The position numbers and the translations under genes were made by a program. A stretch of 64,000 nt of DNA from Alteromonas lipotrueae (lineage in GTDB: Bacteria; Pseudomonadota; Gammaproteobacteria; Enterobacterales; Alteromonadaceae), in NCBI RefSeq assembly GCF_019249215.1, contig NZ_JAESDI010000007.1, positions 186,001-250,000 on the forward strand, read 5' to 3'. Under the pieces are notes generated by a model that saw only the letters and a list, made by a program, of their open reading frames with translations, was not told the origin of the DNA and searched no databases. How positions within the stretch are numbered: position 1 is the stretch's first letter; every line of letters begins with the position of its first letter. Below are positions 19,599 through 27,212 of the stretch, one piece after another.

Positions 19599-20341
19599 TA
19601 CATGCTCTCCGCTGGCTGTTTTAGAGAGGACATTTCTACACTGGTTTCAAAAAACTTTTTCAAATACATATCGTGACTTACAAATATCAGTGTCGTGTTG
19701 TGCTGCTTACACATATCGATAAGAATGGTCATAAAGGCGTCTCGTGCGGCAGCATCCAAGGCAGACGTGGGTTCATCTACAAGCAATATTTCTGGTTTAT
19801 TGATTAACGCACGGGCAATGGCTACCCGCTGCTGTTGGCCTACACTTAGCGTATTAGCGGGTTGCTGAAGAATAGTAGCAGGCAATTTAAGCCCTATCAG
19901 CAACGCTTCGGCCGCATCGGCCACATTGGTTTTGCCAGCTTTTGCGAAATATGTGGCCAGCTCAATATTTTTAAGCACGCTTAGGTAGGGAATCAAATTG
20001 AATTGCTGAAATACCACGCCAATATGCTGCGCGCGAAACTTATCGCGCTGCCTGGCTGACAAGGCGGAAAATGGCTTGCCGAGTAACGATAACTCGCCGC
20101 TTTGTGGCGTTAGCACCCCTGCTAACAAATTAAGCAAGGTGGTTTTGCCAGAGCCTGAATGACCATGTAGGAAAACACGATCACCGTAATTCACCTTCCA
20201 CGTAGGTATATGCAGCCCACTGCTGTTTGAATCTGCATAATGATATTTAACGTCATTAAGCGCAAAAGCATTGCCTTGGTTAGGCGCTGTGTTTTTGGAG
20301 TGTGCTTCATTTTTCAATGGTTGCTCTGGTGCTGCTGACAA
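19598..20341 (-). CDS. ABC transporter ATP-binding protein (LolD/MacB type)
   Basis: 247-residue ATPase. Walker A is GHSGSGKTT near residue 75, the Q-loop is in VVFQQFNLIPYLSVLKN, the signature is LSVGQQQRVAIARAL, Walker B is ILLVDEPTSALD, and the switch histidine is in VSHD. The FNLIPYL type of Q-loop is typical of ATPases that pair with FtsX/MacB-type permeases. The first 25 residues are a low-complexity extension. It is the first gene of a two-gene operon with the permease, starting about 150 bases from a Zur-like palindrome. Confidence 0.92.
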   Translation of the reverse strand: MSAAPEQPLKNEAHSKNTAPNQGNAFALNDVKYHYADSNSSGLHIPTWKVNYGDRVFLHGHSGSGKTTLLNLLAGVLTPQSGELSLLGKPFSALSARQRDKFRAQHIGVVFQQFNLIPYLSVLKNIELATYFAKAGKTNVADAAEALLIGLKLPATILQQPANTLSVGQQQRVAIARALINKPEILLVDEPTSALDAAARDAFMTILIDMCKQHNTTLIFVSHDMYLKKFFETSVEMSSLKQPAESM

Positions 20342-20490
20342 TGTGAATCATCTCCTTTATGCGTTACGCGATGCTTGCGTAAAAGTGGATGTCGCTGACT
20401 CTAATTCTATTAGGCCGCCATGCAAGCCAAACTAAGCCTACTTTGCTGTAGGAGTACGCTCAGCCAGACTTCAAATATACAACTTAACCA

Positions 20491-20506
20491 TGTTATGTTA
20501 TAACGT
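20491..20506. promoter_or_regulatory. Candidate Zur operator in the divergent ABC / DUF3299 promoter
   Basis: TGTTATGTTATAACGT contains the symmetric GTTAT-N3-ATAAC core and matches the gammaproteobacterial Zur consensus (TGTTATANTATAACA) at most positions. A weaker similar stretch, TGTTATAATAA, starts at 20518. Both lie between the divergent start codons at 20341 and 20545, so one repressor could control both operons. The match was made by eye. Confidence 0.65.
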
Positions 20507-20544
20507 TTTACACTAATTGTTATAATAATTCTTGGCTAAATAAA

Positions 20545-21132
20545 ATGATGAACCTCTTCTTACGCGCCCGCATTGGTATTTTTGTCGCGATAGCAGGCAT
20601 GCTTTTTTATCCTACAACATATGCTGAAGATATCGAAGCATCTGACTACCAAGAGGTGGAATGGACACAGTTAATGCCTGAAGAAGATTTAGCTGCGCTG
20701 CTAAATCCACCAGATTATTTAGCCGGTATTGAAGACGGCTCTCAAGAAGATTCTGTGGAAGCCTTTGGTAATCAAGAGTTTGATAACGAAGCTACCAACC
20801 GCTTTCAGCAAGCGCTGACATCAACGCAAGTCGTTAAAACCTTTGAGAATAAGCCTATCCGTATTCCTGGCTTTATTGTTCCTCTTGAAAGCAGCGAATC
20901 GCAAATGGTCACAGAATTTTTTATCGTACCTTACTTCGGTGCATGCATTCATATGCCTCCACCGCCCCCGAATCAGATTATATATGTGAGTATTGAGCAA
21001 GGTGTTGAACTAGAAAGTTTGTACGATCCTTTCTGGTTCGAAGGCACCTTGGCTATCGACACCACTGAAAATGCGATGGGCACCGCGGCGTACCGTTTAG
21101 ATCACGTCAATGTGAAACCATACGAGGGATAA
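20545..21132 (+). CDS. DUF3299 periplasmic protein, first copy
   Basis: 195-residue secreted protein (signal peptide to about residue 27, TYAE). The C-terminal half is a DUF3299 domain with its hallmark GACIHMPPPPPNQ at residues 132-144, following IPGFIVPLE. The cysteine and histidine of the GACIH motif are candidate metal ligands. Function is unknown; the family occurs in zinc-regulated clusters and this copy lies directly behind a Zur-like box. It starts a three-gene plus-strand operon: the next gene begins three bases after its stop. A second DUF3299 protein closes the operon. Confidence 0.85.
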   Translation: MMNLFLRARIGIFVAIAGMLFYPTTYAEDIEASDYQEVEWTQLMPEEDLAALLNPPDYLAGIEDGSQEDSVEAFGNQEFDNEATNRFQQALTSTQVVKTFENKPIRIPGFIVPLESSESQMVTEFFIVPYFGACIHMPPPPPNQIIYVSIEQGVELESLYDPFWFEGTLAIDTTENAMGTAAYRLDHVNVKPYEG

Positions 21133-21135
21133 TTG

Positions 21136-21591
21136 ATGACACGATTTAATAAACTATTATCTGCCCTGCTAGCCTCTTTGACAGTGGTTTCTGCCGCACA
21201 TGCTTGCGGCCTGCATGGCGGTGGTAATTTGGGCTTTGGCTTTAATCGGTTACACCCCCTTGCTCAGCAACATTATCAGGTGTCGGCTTTCCAAACCCTG
21301 TCGGTTAAACACGCTAAACAGGTGGACGTTGTTGTTGATGAAGCCGCCACAGCGAAAATATCTTACGTGATACCGCTACGCTATCGTGATGTAAACGTTA
21401 GTTTTATAGGTAGCGATGGCGTAGAAATAGTGGGAAATAGCGCTGTGTTACTGGAACAAGACGCTGGCGTTTATAACTTAACGTTTACGGTAAAGCGCCC
21501 AGGCCAATCGCACATTTCCATCCAAATAAATGGGTTAAGTGACGGGAAGCCTTTTTCACTGAGTCAGAAAATTGAACTACGCTCAGCATAA
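21136..21591 (+). CDS. Unknown secreted protein of the zinc island
   Basis: About 151-residue protein not recognised. Signal peptide to about residue 23 (SAAHA), then a Cys-Gly-Leu-His motif right after the cleavage site and a glycine-rich stretch. The rest looks like a beta-sandwich of about 110 residues (alternating strands, NLTFTVKRPGQSHISIQI). The N-terminal Cys/His of the mature protein could bind metal. ATG 21136 is chosen over TTG 21133 because GAGG at 21124-21127 is at the right distance. It is sandwiched between two DUF3299 genes under a Zur-like box, so a role in zinc handling is inferred. Confidence 0.75.
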   Translation: MTRFNKLLSALLASLTVVSAAHACGLHGGGNLGFGFNRLHPLAQQHYQVSAFQTLSVKHAKQVDVVVDEAATAKISYVIPLRYRDVNVSFIGSDGVEIVGNSAVLLEQDAGVYNLTFTVKRPGQSHISIQINGLSDGKPFSLSQKIELRSA

Positions 21592-22363
21592 AAAAGTGGA
21601 TAAGGGAGTGAGTAAAGTCGCTGCTAAAGAAAACGAGCCGGCTGCAGTTATCGCTAAGCGCAAACCATTGAAGATAGTACTACTTCTTTTCGTTTTCTTA
21701 GTGGCTGGCAGTGTATTCACTAGGCTAGTTCAACTATATTGGCCCAGCATAAAACATCAGTTGTACACTAGCGAAGCACTTTATCAGACCAGCAACCCCG
21801 AGTTACAGGCCTTATTCAGCCAAGAAGTTGAACAAAAAAGTGTAATACGCTTAGGTTGGCAAGACTTACTGCCAGAACAAGAAGAAGCCACCTTACGTCA
21901 ATATCAATCAGGGAACGACACAAGTGACTTATCGCCTACCCAAATCGGCACCGTTCAGTCTATAACGAATCAATTGCTATTATCTATTCAAGCCAGTAGC
22001 GATGAAAATTACATTTCAGCCCTTCACTCCACCAATATAGTACACACCATTTTAGGCAAAGCGATTTCTATTTCCGGCTTTATTGTACCGATAGAAGTGA
22101 ATGAAGATCGCACACTACAAAGCTTTTTCGTGGTGCCTTACTACGGCGCTTGTATTCACTTTCCCCCTCCACCACCCAATCAAATTATTTTTGTACAACT
22201 GCCCGATGGATTTGCCCATCACAATTTAGCCGACGCATTTACGTTAACGGGTATTTTAGAACAGGGTATGTTTGAAGACCCCCTTGGAACCTCAGCGTAT
22301 ATCCTTAACGTATACGACATTGAGGCTTACCATGGTCAGCCCGATGACTTTCGTGCTCACTAG
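21572..22363 (+). CDS. DUF3299 membrane-anchored protein, second copy
   Basis: 263-residue protein with a cytoplasmic basic N-terminus, one membrane helix at about residues 33-53, and a periplasmic C-terminal DUF3299 domain with GACIHFPPPPPNQ at residues 192-204. It differs from the first copy by an anchor in place of a cleaved signal and a longer linker. The start is uncertain: TTG 21572 overlaps the upstream gene by 20 bases, and GTG codons at 21596 and 21608 are alternatives; none has an ideal ribosome binding site. Same operon and probable zinc control as the first copy. Confidence 0.78.
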   Translation: MNYAQHKKVDKGVSKVAAKENEPAAVIAKRKPLKIVLLLFVFLVAGSVFTRLVQLYWPSIKHQLYTSEALYQTSNPELQALFSQEVEQKSVIRLGWQDLLPEQEEATLRQYQSGNDTSDLSPTQIGTVQSITNQLLLSIQASSDENYISALHSTNIVHTILGKAISISGFIVPIEVNEDRTLQSFFVVPYYGACIHFPPPPPNQIIFVQLPDGFAHHNLADAFTLTGILEQGMFEDPLGTSAYILNVYDIEAYHGQPDDFRAH

Positions 22364-22602
22364 GTTTATCAAGAACAATAGATGCTATTTTTCACAAACG
22401 CTGACAGGTATGCGTTAGCTATTATCCTAGGCATTTAAAGGGAATTTAGTGAGCATTTAGTACAGAGGGCATTTGGTTTTCATCTAGCAGGCATGCAACT
22501 AATTGTTGCTCCCACACCTAAAAAACCACTGATAATATTGGTTGGAATAGCACTTAATTTTTCAAGCTTACTTGTTGTAATACACACCCTTCCTGTACGC
22601 CG

Positions 22603-23022
22603 TTATTTATGTGTGATGATGTGCGGGTAATCGGTTTCATTATCTGTTTGACGGCGTAGTCTTAGGTTTCGAATATGACTAAATGCAATAAAGCTAGACC
22701 CTATAATCGTTAACGCCACTTCGCCGTATTCACCCAACACGTCGTGTCCTAACACTACGGCTAAAATAAGCAATGATAGCCCTACACCACCCACCAAAAG
22801 CATGGTGTGATTTCGGTGATAAAAGTACCCCATCATGAGAGCAATAACACTGATTGGCACAACGAAGAAAAGCAACGTTTTATGAAACAACTCGTCATCT
22901 AAAGCTAATACACCCGCTAGCGGTGGGAGAAGAAGTAATAAAACAGGCAATAATAAGCAGTGCACCACGCATAGCATAGACAGTGCTATGGCAGTTTTAT
23001 CGCTTATTTTTTGAAAATTCAT
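22603..23022 (-). CDS. MerC domain membrane protein
   Basis: 139-residue inner membrane protein with four predicted helices and a MerC-like first helix (ALSMLCVVHCLLLPVLLL) that carries two cysteines and a histidine, the usual metal-contact residues of mercury transporters of this family. No mercury resistance gene is nearby. It follows the histidine-rich DUF2796 gene by 40 bases on the same strand, so a role in zinc or other soft-metal transport is more likely here. This is inference from neighbours. Confidence 0.78.
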   Translation of the reverse strand: MNFQKISDKTAIALSMLCVVHCLLLPVLLLLLPPLAGVLALDDELFHKTLLFFVVPISVIALMMGYFYHRNHTMLLVGGVGLSLLILAVVLGHDVLGEYGEVALTIIGSSFIAFSHIRNLRLRRQTDNETDYPHIITHK

Positions 23023-23062
23023 TCAGTATGGTTCCTTATTTTTAACCTACCAGATTCTTAGC

Positions 23063-23665
23063 TTACCAACGTAACGTTGGCTGACGGGCAGATAACTCAG
23101 AAAGACCTTGTCCACGTTCAGTGATCCACTGAGCTTGAATAGCACTTAGCGATGGCATTGATTCAAATAGGGTAACGGTAATGCCAGACACCGCATCATC
23201 ACAGTGAAATTGATATTCAACTTCAATATTTTGATGCTTTTCTTCTTCGTGCCCTTCATGTTCGTCATGTTCTTTGTGCAAAGCATGCTCGCTCTCATGC
23301 GCCTCGTCGTGATCACCCGAGTGCGCTTCGTGAGCATCTTCATGGTCGCTCTTATGATGGTCATCATGCGCTTCTAATGTGTGCTCAACACCCACTAACT
23401 CGCATTTACCCTCCACATCTATCACGTTGGTATTTAAGGTGAACCTTTCGGCAAGCAAATTTTGACTACTTAGTTGCTCGGTCGTTTCAGGCTCGTGCTC
23501 AAAACCAAGGGCATCTGCGGCAGGTAATACAAGCTGAAGGTGAAGCATGCTGCCCTCTTGAGAAACTAAAAGCTCGCCTTGCCCGTGCACATGCTGCTGT
23601 GCATTTACTGCAAACCCTACACTAGAAAAAAAGAGTAAAGAGACCGCTAAATAGGGCTTTTTCAT
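23063..23665 (-). CDS. zrgA: DUF2796 (ZrgA-like) histidine-rich periplasmic metal-binding protein
   Basis: 200-residue secreted protein: signal peptide to about residue 22 (VNAQ), HVHGQGEL at the mature N-terminus, a conserved LPAADALGFEHEP region, a histidine/aspartate/glutamate-rich linker at residues 100-148 with more than a dozen histidines, and a C-terminal beta segment ending in LRW. This order matches DUF2796, the family of the zinc-regulated ZrgA protein of Vibrio. It should capture zinc in the periplasm. It precedes the MerC-like gene by 40 bases. A hairpin separates it from the DksA-like gene upstream, so it may have its own promoter or depend on read-through. Confidence 0.83.
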   Translation of the reverse strand: MKKPYLAVSLLFFSSVGFAVNAQQHVHGQGELLVSQEGSMLHLQLVLPAADALGFEHEPETTEQLSSQNLLAERFTLNTNVIDVEGKCELVGVEHTLEAHDDHHKSDHEDAHEAHSGDHDEAHESEHALHKEHDEHEGHEEEKHQNIEVEYQFHCDDAVSGITVTLFESMPSLSAIQAQWITERGQGLSELSARQPTLRW

Positions 23666-23736
23666 GAATATACCTTTTTATAAATTTTGATCTACATAAC
23701 GTGTGAACACTAACGTTTAGCGCTTTTAAAATAAAC

Positions 23737-23760
23737 AAAGGCCATCCATAAATGGCCTTT
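23737..23760 (-). terminator. Hairpin between the DksA-like and DUF2796 genes
   Basis: AAAGGCCAT / ATGGCCTTT, nine perfect pairs with a short loop, placed just after the DksA-like stop. The T-run on the minus strand is short, so termination may be partial. Confidence 0.6.
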
Positions 23761-23764
23761 TAAG

Positions 23765-24187
23765 TTACTTTCGCTCTCGTTGAAAATGGCGCTCTTTTCC
23801 TTCATTAACTTGTTTAACGTCTGCACAATATTCTGAAATTGGTCTAATCAAAAGCCGAGGTATGCCAATAGGTTCACCCGTCTCTTTGCAATAACCAAAG
23901 TCACCATCTGAAATACGCTTCAGTGATTTGTCTATTTTACGTATGAGCTTTCTTTCTCTATCCATAATGCGCAAACCGATGCGCGAATCCTCCTCGTATT
24001 GCGCTCGATCTACATCATCATTTATCTCAGGAGGATCACTTAATTGAACCTTCATTTCCTCTATATGCAACATTGTTTTCCTCTTTAAATCGGTAAGTAG
24101 CGTTTTGAAGAAATCAAGCTGGGCCTCGTTCATATATTCTTCTGTAGGGGCATCTAAAAGCTGTTGCTTATCGACTATCTGATTCAT
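23765..24187 (-). CDS. dksA2: Zinc-independent DksA paralogue (DksA2-like)
   Basis: 140-residue RNA polymerase secondary-channel protein. The coiled-coil is at residues 20-95, with an acidic tip (DDVDRAQYEED), then a zinc-finger-like C-terminal domain where the four-cysteine set of DksA is reduced to Cys100-x2-Thr103 and Cys121-x2-Val124. The same kind of loss marks DksA2 of Pseudomonas, which works without zinc and is Zur-controlled. ATG 24187 is chosen because it overlaps the stop of the 72-residue gene upstream as ATGA; a longer frame to 24217 exists. It would keep the stringent response running during zinc starvation. Confidence 0.88.
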   Translation of the reverse strand: MNQIVDKQQLLDAPTEEYMNEAQLDFFKTLLTDLKRKTMLHIEEMKVQLSDPPEINDDVDRAQYEEDSRIGLRIMDRERKLIRKIDKSLKRISDGDFGYCKETGEPIGIPRLLIRPISEYCADVKQVNEGKERHFQRERK

Positions 24188-24402
24188 GACAGTGTTTCCT
24201 TCGCTTGCATCAACCAACGCATCGTATTGTCGTAATGATTTTTACCGTAGCAATTCAAAAAATGTCGTGTGTACTCATTCTTCACATCGCTCATTGCTGC
24301 GATGCGCTCATCGACAAAAGATACCGTCAGTGGAATACCACACTCTTCTATAATGCAATGCTCCCATTGCCCGTAATTTGATGGAATGATTGGCGTTTTC
24401 AT
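24184..24402 (-). CDS. Unknown 72-residue protein coupled to the DksA paralogue
   Basis: Small soluble protein not recognised, no signal peptide or membrane helix. It has three cysteines and five histidines or more per 72 residues counting CIIEECGIPL, HFLNCYGKNHYDN, which could bind a metal. The pattern TVSFVDERIAAM then a helical C-terminus looks like a real fold. Its stop overlaps the DksA-like start by four bases (ATGA), good evidence that it is translated. A Zur-like box lies about 90 bases upstream. Probably the first gene of the operon and zinc-regulated. Confidence 0.72.
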   Translation of the reverse strand: MKTPIIPSNYGQWEHCIIEECGIPLTVSFVDERIAAMSDVKNEYTRHFLNCYGKNHYDNTMRWLMQAKETLS

Positions 24403-24752
24403 TCGATTACCTTATTAACAGTAAACTAAGAATATGATTTCAAAGGGTCCATTTAATAGAGCCTTACTATTTATCAATCCGTACTGATTATGTTATAACA
24501 TCACATCGATAGAATGTGCAAATTAGCTTCTCGCTCAGTTTAGTGCTGAGTTTCTTAGCGCGAGTATTTGGGATTTCGCGCCTTTCCTAGCTACACTCGC
24601 TTATGCCATCACTTTCTATTCAGCTGGAAGGCTCATAGGTATAAGTCGGAAATATTAGCTATTTTGTCGTGCAAATATCACTATACCTCTGCGGCAAGGT
24701 ATAGTGAGGTACGTGGCATTTATTAGATGAATAACAACGAAAAGAAAACGCG
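24403..24752. other. Intergenic region between the DksA operon and the S10 peptidase gene
   Basis: 350 bases with the Zur-like box at 24491-24505 nearer the minus-strand operon. The rest shows no gene I can support; a minus-strand frame covering 24659-24979 overlaps the peptidase start and is taken as a shadow. Confidence 0.5.
24491..24505. promoter_or_regulatory. Candidate Zur operator upstream of the 72-residue/DksA operon
   Basis: TGTTATAACATCACA, inside a perfect 12-base palindrome ATGTTATAACAT, closely resembles the znu operator of E. coli (TGTTATAATATCACA). It lies about 90 bases before the operon start. Match made by eye. Confidence 0.7.
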
Positions 24753-26294
24753 ATGAACTCAATAAATTCAATAATCAAAAGCAAAGCTATGTGGTTTGTT
24801 TTAGTGGCATTGTTCGCTATTACCGCTAATGCAGCAGAAGAAACACATAAACGCACCATCGATATCGATAGTAGTGTAGTAACCGAGCATGAAACCAAAA
24901 TATTAGGTAAGCGCGTGAAATACAGCGCTACAACAGGTACGCAACCGGTGTGGAATAGCAAGGATGACGCGGTCGCCACCTTGTTTTACACCTACTATCA
25001 GCGCACTGATATAAAAGACAATGAGTCTCGCCCGCTTGTTATCTCTTTTAATGGTGGCCCCGGTTCAGCATCAGTATGGATGCACGTGGCCTATACAGGC
25101 CCTCGAATTTTAAATATTGATGATGAAGGCTACCCCTTACAGCCGTACGGCGTGCAAACCAACCCATATTCAATATTAGATGTAGCAGACATCGTATTTG
25201 TTAACCCCGTTAATACTGGGTACAGCCGCGTACTTGAGAATGAAGAAGGTGAAATGCCTTCAAAGGACGCACAGAAGAGCATGTTTTTTGGCGTCAACGC
25301 TGATATCAGTTACCTGGCAGATTGGGTAAATACCTTTGTCACTCGCCATAATCGCTGGCGTTCGCCTAAATACCTCATTGGTGAGAGCTATGGTACTACT
25401 CGAGTTTCGGGTTTAGCCCTTGAATTACAAAACCGCCAGTGGATGTATTTAAATGGCGTAATATTAGTATCACCTACCGATATTGGTATTGAACGCAATG
25501 GCCCAGTAAAAGCCGCGAATCGCCTACCTTATTTTGCCGCTACTGCTTGGTATCACAAAAAGTTAGACCGTGAACTCCAAAATAAAGATTTAACTGAACT
25601 GCTTCCTGAAGTGGAAGATTTCACCATCAACACGCTTATTCCAGCGCTAGCAAAAGGTGGCTTTATTGGTGCTGAGGAAAAACGAGTTGTACTAAAAAAA
25701 ATGGCGCGCTATTCGGGGTTATCAGAAGACGCGATTTCACAAAACAACCTTGATGTCAGCACCGCCTATTTTTGGAAATCGCTACTGCGTGATGAAGGTA
25801 AAACACTCGGCCGATTAGATAGCCGCTATTTAGGTATAGATGCCAAGCAAAGCGGCGATAGACCAGATTACTGGGCAGAGCTTACTTCATGGCTGCATTC
25901 GTTTACTCCCGCCATTAATTACTACTTGAGAGAAGAGTTAAATTACAAAACTGACACCAAATATAATATGTTTGGCGATGTTCACCCGTGGGACAGAAGT
26001 GGCAATAAATCTGGCGAAAACCTGCGTCTTGCCATGGCACAAAACCCATACTTGAATGTGATGATTCAAGCAGGTTACTACGACGGCGCCACCAACTATT
26101 TTGATGCCAAATATACTATGTGGCAGCTTGATCAAAGCGGCATTTTGCAAGACCGTTTAAGCTTTAAAGGCTATAGAAGCGGGCATATGATGTACTTGCG
26201 ACGAGACGATTTAAAACAGTCTAATCAAGACTTACGTGAGTTTATCAATAACAGCACACCTAAAAAGGGTGAACCCGCGATGTATCGCCGATAA
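24753..26294 (+). CDS. S10 family serine carboxypeptidase
   Basis: 513-residue secreted peptidase (signal peptide to about residue 28, ANAA) of the S10 family, which removes C-terminal residues. The substrate-binding NGGPGSAS is at residues 100-107, the nucleophile is Ser212 in GESYGTTR, and the aspartate and histidine lie in the C-terminal part (AGYYDGATNYF and GYRSGHMMYL). S10 peptidases are better known from eukaryotes but are common in marine gammaproteobacteria as periplasmic or secreted enzymes. Monocistronic; followed by a palindromic repeat that may also terminate transcription. Confidence 0.9.
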   Translation: MNSINSIIKSKAMWFVLVALFAITANAAEETHKRTIDIDSSVVTEHETKILGKRVKYSATTGTQPVWNSKDDAVATLFYTYYQRTDIKDNESRPLVISFNGGPGSASVWMHVAYTGPRILNIDDEGYPLQPYGVQTNPYSILDVADIVFVNPVNTGYSRVLENEEGEMPSKDAQKSMFFGVNADISYLADWVNTFVTRHNRWRSPKYLIGESYGTTRVSGLALELQNRQWMYLNGVILVSPTDIGIERNGPVKAANRLPYFAATAWYHKKLDRELQNKDLTELLPEVEDFTINTLIPALAKGGFIGAEEKRVVLKKMARYSGLSEDAISQNNLDVSTAYFWKSLLRDEGKTLGRLDSRYLGIDAKQSGDRPDYWAELTSWLHSFTPAINYYLREELNYKTDTKYNMFGDVHPWDRSGNKSGENLRLAMAQNPYLNVMIQAGYYDGATNYFDAKYTMWQLDQSGILQDRLSFKGYRSGHMMYLRRDDLKQSNQDLREFINNSTPKKGEPAMYRR

Positions 26295-26313
26295 AAGGCG
26301 ATAAAAAGAATAT

Positions 26314-26352
26314 GGGGTCAGTGTACTTTTAAGGTTAATTAACACTGACCCT
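26314..26352. repeat. Palindromic repeat, copy 1
   Basis: Ten-base perfect stem GGGTCAGTGT (26315-26324) / ACACTGACCC (26342-26351), with an internal TTAATTAA. It is related in sequence and layout to a second copy at 27176-27212: both share GGTCAG, a TTTTA..GGTT stretch, TTAATTAAC and CTGACC. This GGGTCA...TGACCC type resembles dispersed palindromes found near RAYT-type transposase genes in proteobacteria; no such gene is in the window. Confidence 0.7.
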
Positions 26353-26477
26353 ATTTACTCAATTTTCACTTTGCGCCTTTAAAGGCGCTAACTCCATCAA
26401 TGCTCGGCAAATGTGCTATCCTGCGCGCCTAGATTCAGTTCAAGCAACAAATTGCGGTCAAAAGGAAAAGCCTTCAC

Positions 26478-27158
26478 ATGGTTCCATGGGTTAAATTAGG
26501 TACAGCTCAAATTCCAAATAACGGTGGTGAATTAACGTTTTCTCAGCGAGATGAAGAATTCAGTATTCGCCTATCCGGTATTCGTGGCGAGTTGATGAAT
26601 AGCCGTGTATACAACTCAGAAAAAGAGCTGTCTCAAATGGGCTGCGAGCATCTTAAATCCACACATAATGCGCACGTTTTGGTAGGCGGTTTAGGAATGG
26701 GGTACACCCTTGCAGCTGCGCTAAAAGCAGTGACGCCTAGTTCACAAGTAACGGTGGCAGAGTTAATTCCTGAGGTGGTGGAATGGAACAAAGGCCCACT
26801 AGGTAATTGCGCTAAAAACCCACTTCAAGACCCTAGAACGAATGTTAAAGTAGGTGATGTAAAACACCTTTTAAATACTAAAACACCTACCTACGACGCC
26901 ATATTACTTGATGTAGACAATGGCCCTGAAGGGTTAACCCATTCTGACAATAATTGGATTTATTCAATCGACGGCTTAGAAGATATTTATGAAGTGCTAA
27001 AACCCAATGGCATGCTAGCCATATGGTCTGCTGGGCCTGATTACTTGTTTTCTGTTCGCCTAAAAAACGTAGGCTACGTAGTGAGTACTCGTATTGCCAG
27101 AGCCCGCAAGGGTAAAGGAAGTAAGCACACCATATTCTTGGCTAGAAAAGCCGGTTAA
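26478..27158 (+). CDS. Spermidine synthase-like protein
   Basis: 226-residue cytoplasmic protein with a Rossmann-type methyltransferase/aminopropyltransferase fold, like spermidine synthase family proteins. VLVGGLGMGYTLAAAL (near residue 75) is the cofactor loop, VTVAELIPEVVEWN holds the acidic residue that contacts the nucleoside, and YDAILLDVDNGPE is the catalytic-site strand. It lacks the N-terminal beta domain of true spermidine synthases, so it may be a methyltransferase of this superfamily. It stands alone between two related palindromic repeats, an arrangement that might mark an inserted cassette. Confidence 0.8.
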   Translation: MVPWVKLGTAQIPNNGGELTFSQRDEEFSIRLSGIRGELMNSRVYNSEKELSQMGCEHLKSTHNAHVLVGGLGMGYTLAAALKAVTPSSQVTVAELIPEVVEWNKGPLGNCAKNPLQDPRTNVKVGDVKHLLNTKTPTYDAILLDVDNGPEGLTHSDNNWIYSIDGLEDIYEVLKPNGMLAIWSAGPDYLFSVRLKNVGYVVSTRIARARKGKGSKHTIFLARKAG

Positions 27159-27175
27159 CAAAAATTGGGGTTAAA

Positions 27176-27212
27176 AGGTCAGAGCGATTTTAGGTTTAAT
27201 TAACGCTGACCT
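27176..27212. repeat. Palindromic repeat, copy 2
   Basis: Stem AGGTCAG..GCG / CGCTGACCT with a two-base bulge and internal TTTAATTAA, followed by T-rich sequence. It is related to copy 1 at 26314-26352. It overlaps the last codons and the stop (27196-27198) of the minus-strand membrane protein gene, and may also serve as terminator for the spermidine synthase-like gene. Confidence 0.68.

Noticed and set aside
22603..23022. Mercury resistance from the MerC-like protein
   Set aside because: No merR, merT, merP or merA nearby; the zinc-related neighbours explain it better.
23146..23367. 73-residue frame within the DUF2796 gene
   Set aside because: Same-strand shadow of the repetitive His/Asp/Glu codons, no signal of its own.
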